Source of the DNA: Gammaproteobacteria bacterium
GTDB taxonomy: Bacteria > Pseudomonadota > Gammaproteobacteria > JAADGQ01
Reading direction: 5' to 3'
Assembly: GCA_015490755.1 (NCBI GenBank)
Contig: WFXF01000087.1
Location: 1 to 57,440, forward strand
DNA length: 57,440 nt
Shown: piece after piece, positions 7,746 through 13,941 of the stretch
How the letters are laid out: every line of letters begins with the position of its first letter
Position numbering within the stretch: the stretch's first letter is position 1
Notes under the pieces: generated by a model
The model's input: the letters and a program-made list of their open reading frames with translations, nothing else
Told to the model about the DNA's origin: nothing
The model's database searches: none
Translations under genes and position numbers: made by a program

Positions 7746-8696
7746 CTATTTAAACCAATTTACGACACTATCCCAATAAGAGGCTATCTCTTTTCCGGCC
7801 TTTTTCAGGGTACTTTCCGAGTGATCACCTTTAGTCAGTGACTGACTTAATTTATCGATCTTTTTATTCAGTTCACGCACTTCCTTAGCGCGACTTTCAC
7901 CACTGATGCTTTCGTACTTTTTCAGGTTGTCGGAAGCACGCTTAAGTGTCGCCTGTGCCTGATCTGTTTTACCCTCACTGATTTCCAGTTGCGCCAGTTT
8001 CAGATCATCCGCCGCCTCAGTCAAAGGGAGTTCAACTGCGGAATATTCGAAAACAACACCTTCCGTTTGCAACAGAGCCAAAGCCGCATCTGCATTGTCA
8101 AAAAGACCCTTTTTCAACTCTTCCTTGGCCAAGGATAACGCATCACCTGCCACGACAACATCCAGCTTCATGATGGACTGGCTCCAGATGGAATAATCCA
8201 CCATGGCAGGTGAGCGGTCGCCTCTATGACCGTGGTGTTTGAGTTTTTTTGTTCTGGCCTGCACGACTGGCGCTATCACATCTTCGATGTATTGCTCGTT
8301 AAATATCTGCACGAAGCGCTTATTTACTTCGTCTTCATCACTGTAAGTGACATCACCTGCATTGATCGTTGTCGTGACTTTATATTTGGGGATCGTATTT
8401 TTGATCAACTTGATCAAAGTCAACCCTTGTTCGATCTCATTCAGGGCAGTCTCTTTATCTTCTACGGCAATGGCTATACGAGCATCGTCGGTATGTAGCA
8501 GAACGCGCCCGGCAGCCAATGACATGGCCTGCGACTCTTGCGCTGAAAGTGTAGCCACAGGCTGAATGTCTGTTTCAGCGATGATGCGTGCCTTGTCGGT
8601 CTCGGCAGAGACCGGCAGCGATACAAATAACGCAGCGGCCAACACAGCACTACTGCACAATGGTTTTATTTTGAATGGTATAACGGTGATAGACAT
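7746..8696 (-). CDS. YfdX-family periplasmic protein
   Basis: A 316-residue protein with a Sec signal peptide (about residues 1-31, ending LPVSAE). A helical domain rich in Ala, Lys and Asp follows, with repeats such as LSLAKEELKKGLFDNADAAL that match the YfdX family (PF10938). In enterobacteria YfdX is linked to acid and multidrug tolerance and a chaperone-like role is suggested. A histidine/lysine-rich patch (KKLKHHGHRGDR, about 145) is notable. The ATG at 8696 follows AAGGAG with good spacing. The gene is divergent from the formate/nitrite channel and shares an operator region with it. Base composition here is closer to the rest of the window than to the G+C-rich block. Confidence 0.75.
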   Translation of the reverse strand: MSITVIPFKIKPLCSSAVLAAALFVSLPVSAETDKARIIAETDIQPVATLSAQESQAMSLAAGRVLLHTDDARIAIAVEDKETALNEIEQGLTLIKLIKNTIPKYKVTTTINAGDVTYSDEDEVNKRFVQIFNEQYIEDVIAPVVQARTKKLKHHGHRGDRSPAMVDYSIWSQSIMKLDVVVAGDALSLAKEELKKGLFDNADAALALLQTEGVVFEYSAVELPLTEAADDLKLAQLEISEGKTDQAQATLKRASDNLKKYESISGESRAKEVRELNKKIDKLSQSLTKGDHSESTLKKAGKEIASYWDSVVNWFK

Positions 8697-8751
8697 GATG
8701 AATCTCCTTGATTTTTATGATTTTCAAAGGGGGAGAAAAACTCCCATCGAG

Positions 8752-8851
8752 GCTGATTCTATTCCCGTCTTTTTTGCAGGTCTGCTACCTGAGTTACACT
8801 TAAAAAATTAGAAAAAAGTTCTGTAAAAAAGGATTTTTATTCTCACAACTG
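8752..8851. repeat. Direct repeat copy 2 (matches 1439-1539)
   Basis: This is the second copy of the ~100-base repeat, in the same orientation as copy 1. It contains the operator and -10 box for yfdX on the minus strand and continues into the leader of the channel gene on the plus strand. See copy 1 for the shared landmarks. Confidence 0.75.
8756..8798 (-). promoter_or_regulatory. Shared operator of yfdX and the formate/nitrite channel
   Basis: On the minus strand 8798-8783 reads TGTAAC TCAG GTAGCA. TAGAAT at 8761-8756 (five of six -10 consensus bases) begins exactly 29.5 bases from the dyad centre, giving a start near 8749 for yfdX. On the plus strand a TATTCT at 8838-8843 would put the same dyad near -60, a class I distance, for the channel gene. 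One site could therefore serve both directions. Confidence 0.65.
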
Positions 8852-8940
8852 TAATGGACAAGACTGAAACTTTACATTTCAACAGGTTATGTGAACAATA
8901 CCCCCCTTTTTCACTCAATAAAGCGGAGAAAAGCCAAACT

Positions 8941-9756
8941 ATGTCTTATTTAGAACCTTCGGAGTTCGTTACAAAAATGGTGGACTCGGGGGAGTCCAAA
9001 ATCTATATGTCTGCGAAGGATACGGTTATTCGTGCCTTTATGGCTGGTGCTGTGCTTGGGTTGGCGGCCATGTTTGCAATTACTGTGATGGTTAAAACAG
9101 GTTCGCCTCTTATTGGTGCCATGCTCTTTCCGGTCGGCTTTATCATGTTGTATTTAATGAAGTTCGATTTGTTAACCGGTGTTTTTACTCTCGTGCCTCT
9201 TGCCTGGCTTGATAAGAGACCAGGTGTAACTGTCAAGCAAATTTTGCGTAACTGGGGCTGGGTGTTCCTTGGCAACCTGGGCGGAGCATTAACTGTTGCC
9301 GTCATTATGTCCTTTGTTTTGACTTATGGTTATAACATTGATGGCGGTGCGGTTGCAGAAAAGGTCGGTCATATCGGTGAATCCCGAACCCTGGGCTACA
9401 AAGAGCAAGGTCTTGATGGTTGGCTGACCATCTTTATGCGCGGCATGTTGTGTAACTGGATGGTCTCCATGGGTGTTGTCGGTGCCATGATATCCACTTC
9501 AGCCACAGGTAAAATTGCAGCCATGTGGATGCCTATCATGCTGTTTTTCTATATGGGTTTTGAACATTCAATCGTTAATATGTTCCTGTTCCCCTTCTCA
9601 ATGATCATGGGAGGTGATTTCACTATTTCCGATTACCTGATCTGGAATGAATTACCAACCGTTCTGGGGAATCTGGTAGGGGGCTTGGTGTTTGTTGCCT
9701 TACCGCTATATTACACGCATGTAAAAACATGCCCTGATCGCAAGATCAGCAAATAA
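8941..9756 (+). CDS. Formate/nitrite transporter (FNT) family channel
   Basis: A 271-residue membrane protein with six predicted helices and FNT-family features. It has an N-terminal MSYLEPSEFVTKMVDSG amphipathic segment, the FDLLTGVF stretch in the third helix region, and the GFEHSIVNMF segment near helix five. FNT channels move formate, nitrite or hydrosulfide across the inner membrane as pentamers. The substrate here cannot be told from sequence. The ATG at 8941 is chosen because the family begins there and CGGAG precedes it; an in-frame ATG at 8854 would add 29 atypical residues. It is followed by the phosphatase/kinase gene, probably in one transcript. Confidence 0.88.
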   Translation: MSYLEPSEFVTKMVDSGESKIYMSAKDTVIRAFMAGAVLGLAAMFAITVMVKTGSPLIGAMLFPVGFIMLYLMKFDLLTGVFTLVPLAWLDKRPGVTVKQILRNWGWVFLGNLGGALTVAVIMSFVLTYGYNIDGGAVAEKVGHIGESRTLGYKEQGLDGWLTIFMRGMLCNWMVSMGVVGAMISTSATGKIAAMWMPIMLFFYMGFEHSIVNMFLFPFSMIMGGDFTISDYLIWNELPTVLGNLVGGLVFVALPLYYTHVKTCPDRKISK

Positions 9757-9805
9757 CTTGTAAGGAAACTCGGCTCCCGGACAAGTTTACAGTCAGAGTC
9801 GAGTT
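9755..9805 (+). promoter_or_regulatory. Predicted H-type RNA pseudoknot between channel and phosphatase/kinase genes
   Basis: AACTCGGCTC (9767-9776) pairs with GAGTCGAGTT (9796-9805) as a 10-bp stem with one G-U pair. The loop of that stem holds ACAAGTT (9781-9787), the exact complement of AACTTGT at 9755-9761, which overlaps the channel gene stop codon. The crossing pairs define an H-type pseudoknot with connecting loops of 5, 4 and 8 bases, which is geometrically reasonable. The next ATG (9817) has no Shine-Dalgarno sequence, so translational coupling or control is plausible. Confidence 0.5.
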
Positions 9806-9816
9806 CATTTCCGCTT

Positions 9817-11547
9817 ATGTCTAACCAATTAAGTATCTCCATCGGGCAAGCTTCTGATAAAGGTCGTAAAGATATCAATCAAGACTTTTATGGAGTCTAC
9901 ATACCAAAAGAGCCACTGCTCACCTCAAAGGGGATTGCAATCAGTTTGGCCGATGGCATAAGCAGCAGCGAAGTCAGCCAACATGCCAGCGAAGTCGCGA
10001 TCAAAAGTTTTCTGGAAGACTATTACTGTACTTCTGAATCCTGGACCGTTAAAACATCAGTTCAACGTGTGCTGAAAGCGACAAACTCCTGGCTCTATCT
10101 GCAAACTCGCAATAGCCCCTATCGCTACTCTCCTGACCGGGGGTATGTATGCACCTTCACCACGCTAGTTATCAAATCCAATACTGCCCATGTTTTTCAT
10201 GTGGGTGATACGCGTGTTTACCGCTTGAGTGAAAACAGTCTTGAGCAGATTACTGAGGATCATCGACTCTGGGTTTCAAAAGATAAAAGCTATCTCAGAC
10301 GTGCTTTGGGTATGAAAGATCAGCTCGATCTGGATTATCAATCTTTCGCTTTGGATGTTGGCGACGTTTTTATTCTGGCGACCGATGGTGTCTATGAGTA
10401 TGTGGATGATCAGTTCATCATCGAGATGGTCAGGGCTCACAGTAGTGATCTGGATAAAGCCGCTTCATTAATTATCGAAGAGGCATTTCAGCAAGGAAGT
10501 AGCGATAACTTAAGTATTCAAATCGTCAGAATTGACCAATTGCCCAGTCAGGATGTCGATGAGGTTTACCAGCAACTGACAACATTGCCTTTTCCGCCTG
10601 AACTTAAACCTCGAATGTTGTTTGACGGCTATGAAATCATCCGTGATTTACATATGAGTCATCGCAGCCATATTTATCTGGCCGTTGATACTGAAAGCCA
10701 GGAACAAGTTGTTTTAAAAATTCCCTCTGTTGATCTTCGTGATAATCCGGAATATCTGGAGCGTTTCCTGATGGAAGAGTGGGTGGCTCGTCGCATAAAT
10801 AATGCCCATGTATTAAAGCCCTGCTTGCAAACGCGCAAGCGAAATTATCTATATATAGTGACGGAATTTATAAAAGGACAAACACTCAAGCAGTGGATGA
10901 TTGATCACTCAGAGCCGAGTGTCGAAGAGGTTCGCGGTATTATAGAGCAGATCGCTAAAGGCTTACGTGCATTTCATCGTCAGGAGATGTTTCATCAAGA
11001 CCTGAGACCTGACAATATTATGATTGACCAGATGGGTGTCGTAAAAATTATCGATTTTGGTTCGGTTCGTGTCGCAGGCCTCAGGGAGGTGACAAGCCCG
11101 ATTGAACAGCAGAATATTCTTGGTACAGCGCTATATACTGCGCCAGAATATTTTCTGGGTGATGTGGGTTCAGAGCGCTCCGATATGTTTTCATTAGGCA
11201 TTATCTGTTACCAGATGCTTTCAGGCGGACTTCCCTACGGAACACAGATTGCGAATTCACGAACCAAAGCATCTCAACGAAGATTGAAATATCGTAGCGT
11301 ACTTGATGAAAATCGGGAAATTCCTGCCTGGATTGATGAAGCGATTAAAAAAGCTGTGCATCCTGATCCGAACAAACGATACAACGCGTTATCGGAGTTT
11401 GTTTATGATCTTCGCTATCCCAGCAAAGAGTTTTTAAGTAAAACAAGGCCACCGTTAATGGAGCGTAATCCAGTGGCTTTCTGGCAAAGTATTTCATTCA
11501 TCTTAGCCATCATTGTTATCATATTGCTGGCCAGCCGACCACTGTAA
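9817..11547 (+). CDS. Membrane-tethered PP2C phosphatase / Ser-Thr protein kinase fusion
   Basis: A 576-residue two-domain signalling protein. Residues 1-245 are a PP2C phosphatase with the metal-binding patterns SLADGIS, HVGDTRVYRL, ATDGVYE and SSDNLS. Residues about 270-540 are a Hanks-type kinase: VVLKIPS carries the ATP-anchoring Lys, FHQDLRPDN is the catalytic loop, IDFGS is the metal-binding DFG, and TAPEY matches APE. All key residues are present, so both activities may be functional. A single C-terminal helix (about 550-573) anchors it to the membrane. Because it directly follows the FNT channel gene, the channel or nitrogen-oxide metabolism may be its target (inferred). There is no Shine-Dalgarno sequence before the ATG. 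Confidence 0.92.
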   Translation: MSNQLSISIGQASDKGRKDINQDFYGVYIPKEPLLTSKGIAISLADGISSSEVSQHASEVAIKSFLEDYYCTSESWTVKTSVQRVLKATNSWLYLQTRNSPYRYSPDRGYVCTFTTLVIKSNTAHVFHVGDTRVYRLSENSLEQITEDHRLWVSKDKSYLRRALGMKDQLDLDYQSFALDVGDVFILATDGVYEYVDDQFIIEMVRAHSSDLDKAASLIIEEAFQQGSSDNLSIQIVRIDQLPSQDVDEVYQQLTTLPFPPELKPRMLFDGYEIIRDLHMSHRSHIYLAVDTESQEQVVLKIPSVDLRDNPEYLERFLMEEWVARRINNAHVLKPCLQTRKRNYLYIVTEFIKGQTLKQWMIDHSEPSVEEVRGIIEQIAKGLRAFHRQEMFHQDLRPDNIMIDQMGVVKIIDFGSVRVAGLREVTSPIEQQNILGTALYTAPEYFLGDVGSERSDMFSLGIICYQMLSGGLPYGTQIANSRTKASQRRLKYRSVLDENREIPAWIDEAIKKAVHPDPNKRYNALSEFVYDLRYPSKEFLSKTRPPLMERNPVAFWQSISFILAIIVIILLASRPL

Positions 11548-11559
11548 TTACTCTATATT

Positions 11560-12918
11560 TCATTTCGATACACAGCAATTTCGACCACTGTTTTTTGCAT
11601 CATAAAGCGCCTGATCAGCTCGTTCAAAAACATCATCAGGCCGATCATCCTGACTAAATTCTGAAACCCCACAAGATATAGTGATATTGACGGGATCACT
11701 TTTATAATGAAACTGTAATTTTTCAATTTCCGTACGTAATTTATTCGCAACAGCCATCGCATTATCAGTAGCGGTATTTGGCATAATGACAACAAACTCT
11801 TCACCGCCATAACGTGCTACCATATCTGTTCCACGAACGCTCTCTTCCATTTTTTCTGCAATCACCTGAAGCACTTTATCCCCCGCTTTGTGGCCAAAGG
11901 TGTCATTAATTTTTTTAAAAAAATCAACATCAGCTATTAACATTGACAATGGGGTTTGATAGCGCTGCCATCGTAAATACTCATGCTCCATCCGCTCATC
12001 ATATGCCATGCGATTGAAGAGGCCTGTGAGCGTATCTTTTAATGCGGCTTCACGCTCTTTATGAATGCTGACTCTAAGCTGAGCAGACTCCAGCTCTAAT
12101 GTTTTTAAACGATCAGACAGAATTGCTGCTCTCTTATTAGCATCATTATTACGCTGCTCTTCATGCTTAATAAACTGCTCCAGACTAGATGATATTGTTT
12201 CCATACGCTCTTGTATCAACAATTTAACCTGATCAAGATCAGCTGCTTCCTTAACACGACTACCAATCCCTCTGACCTGGGATTGCACCTCTTTATTTAA
12301 TGCCAGACTATCTTCAAGTGAACTTTTATGCTCTATTTTTTCCACCTGAAAATACTCTTCCAGCTCTTGTAAACGCGTTGTTAATTGGGAAAGAAATTCT
12401 GCAACATCTTTAATCTCTTCCTGAGCTTTTTTTCGTAAACCTGAAATGGCTTCAGCAATATCAACGATCAATGAGGGCCATGTATCAGTATCAACCTCCT
12501 GCTCTAGGCGTATTTTCAAATCATTGATTAAATCCGTTGACTCTGCCGAGACCTCCAACCGCTCCAGCAGTTGCAGTAATACTTCATTGATACTCAGAAT
12601 ATTAGAAGTTGACGATGGCTCTGTCGCACCAGACTGCTTTTCTTCGAGATGATCAATGATGTCGATAATTTTTTTTATGGAAGCTTTTAGTGCATCGCCA
12701 TCATCACCGTTACGAATATCATCGCGTAACATTTTTAGCCGTTGATCAACTTCGGGAGCCACTCCCATGGCTGCAATACACAAATGTGATAATGCACTCC
12801 GTAAAGTCTCTTCCACTTTTTGATATGTGGCTTCTTTCGCCTCCAGTTGATCCAGGCTGTCGTAATATTTATCTTTCCATTTTTCTATTTGCGTTTTTTC
12901 ATCAAGCTCTGCAGGCAT
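11560..12918 (-). CDS. GGDEF diguanylate cyclase
   Basis: A 452-residue protein. The first 280 residues are largely helical and coiled-coil with no recognised sensor domain and no membrane segment, so it is probably cytoplasmic. The C-terminal GGDEF domain (about 285-450) has the active-site GGEEF. RGTD, five residues before it, matches the RxxD inhibitory I-site, so product feedback inhibition is expected. It makes cyclic di-GMP. The ATG at 12918 is preceded by AAGGAT with good spacing; upstream in-frame starts would place this site inside the gene. It lies 45 bases after the DUF4340 gene on the same strand and may be its co-transcribed last member. Confidence 0.9.
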   Translation of the reverse strand: MPAELDEKTQIEKWKDKYYDSLDQLEAKEATYQKVEETLRSALSHLCIAAMGVAPEVDQRLKMLRDDIRNGDDGDALKASIKKIIDIIDHLEEKQSGATEPSSTSNILSINEVLLQLLERLEVSAESTDLINDLKIRLEQEVDTDTWPSLIVDIAEAISGLRKKAQEEIKDVAEFLSQLTTRLQELEEYFQVEKIEHKSSLEDSLALNKEVQSQVRGIGSRVKEAADLDQVKLLIQERMETISSSLEQFIKHEEQRNNDANKRAAILSDRLKTLELESAQLRVSIHKEREAALKDTLTGLFNRMAYDERMEHEYLRWQRYQTPLSMLIADVDFFKKINDTFGHKAGDKVLQVIAEKMEESVRGTDMVARYGGEEFVVIMPNTATDNAMAVANKLRTEIEKLQFHYKSDPVNITISCGVSEFSQDDRPDDVFERADQALYDAKNSGRNCCVSK

Positions 12919-12963
12919 TATTGTCATCCTTAACAATTTGTAACTGCTCAGTTAAAACAATCT

Positions 12964-13941
12964 CTAATCACCCAATTTATCGGCACTTCTCTGAGTTGAT
13001 TCAACTGAATTAGACTCTGACTGCTCTTCTTTTATTGTCACCAATTGTTCACGTCCCACTTCTTTAATCTGCTTAACAGTCTCGCTACTTACTTTGAAAA
13101 AATAGTCTAGATCAGAACGTTTCAGTACATAATCTTCCCATCCCTCCGGTTTTGAAAAGCTATATGTTAATTGCTCGCCATCTTTTAAATGAAGGATATA
13201 AGCAAACTCTGGAACTGACTGGTTGTATGACTCTTTTTCTTCATCACCCAACACTTGCAGATAATTAATTCTTTCTGACTTTTGTGCTAATGCTCGGGCT
13301 TCTTGCTGGACAGTCACCTCATTCTCTTTAAGATTTTCAACAATAAAAATGTCACCTTCACGCTTTAATGTAAATGATGGAAACTCTGCCTTAATCAGCT
13401 CATTTTCAGAGATATGTAACAGGCTTTGATTGGCCCAATCATTGGCATTGGCACTTAATTCAAACGCACTGAATTCAACCGTATAGATATTGTTATCACC
13501 ATCAATACGTACATGCACTTTACGAAAACCGGGGGATGTTCCAATGAAGAGGATTTGAACAGCTTTTTCGCCTTTGTATAGCGTCAGTTTTCGCTCAAAC
13601 TGTTTTGTCGACACTTTAAAGCGTTCCGCCGCTTCTTCAGTTTTCGCACTTGGCCAACCTTTTTCAAGTTGATTCAGTTTACCTAAAACCTGCTCGAACT
13701 TGATTTCTGACACTGGAAAATTTGCCAGTGCGGGCAATTGCCACTGCTTCTCGGATTTTTCCAGACGGAGGGTTTTATCTGCATCCTCAATCGTAATGGC
13801 ATTCACTGTTTTCAGATCGACAGTTAATAATTTCTCTTCAGGTTGATAGGCGCTATAATCGTCACCCGTCATATTAAGAAAGAGCGCTAATGCGCCTTGT
13901 GCCACTAATAAAGTCACAAGAACAGTCACGATACGATTCAT
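12964..13941 (-). CDS. DUF4340 domain protein of a Gld-like ABC system
   Basis: A 325-residue protein with an N-terminal membrane anchor (about residues 4-24, followed by NMTGDD) and a beta-rich periplasmic part with two similar halves, as in DUF4340 proteins. These are regularly encoded after GldG-type ABC auxiliary proteins. The start overlaps the preceding stop by one base (TAATG) and has a GGAGG ribosome binding site, so the two are translationally coupled. The function is not established; a surface or envelope role with the ABC transporter is inferred. The C-terminus is Ser/Glu-rich and low complexity. Confidence 0.75.
   Translation of the reverse strand: MNRIVTVLVTLLVAQGALALFLNMTGDDYSAYQPEEKLLTVDLKTVNAITIEDADKTLRLEKSEKQWQLPALANFPVSEIKFEQVLGKLNQLEKGWPSAKTEEAAERFKVSTKQFERKLTLYKGEKAVQILFIGTSPGFRKVHVRIDGDNNIYTVEFSAFELSANANDWANQSLLHISENELIKAEFPSFTLKREGDIFIVENLKENEVTVQQEARALAQKSERINYLQVLGDEEKESYNQSVPEFAYILHLKDGEQLTYSFSKPEGWEDYVLKRSDLDYFFKVSSETVKQIKEVGREQLVTIKEEQSESNSVESTQRSADKLGD

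Noticed and set aside
9003-9305. Minus-strand frame opposite the FNT gene
   Set aside because: Shadow of a hydrophobic membrane protein gene with no supporting motif.
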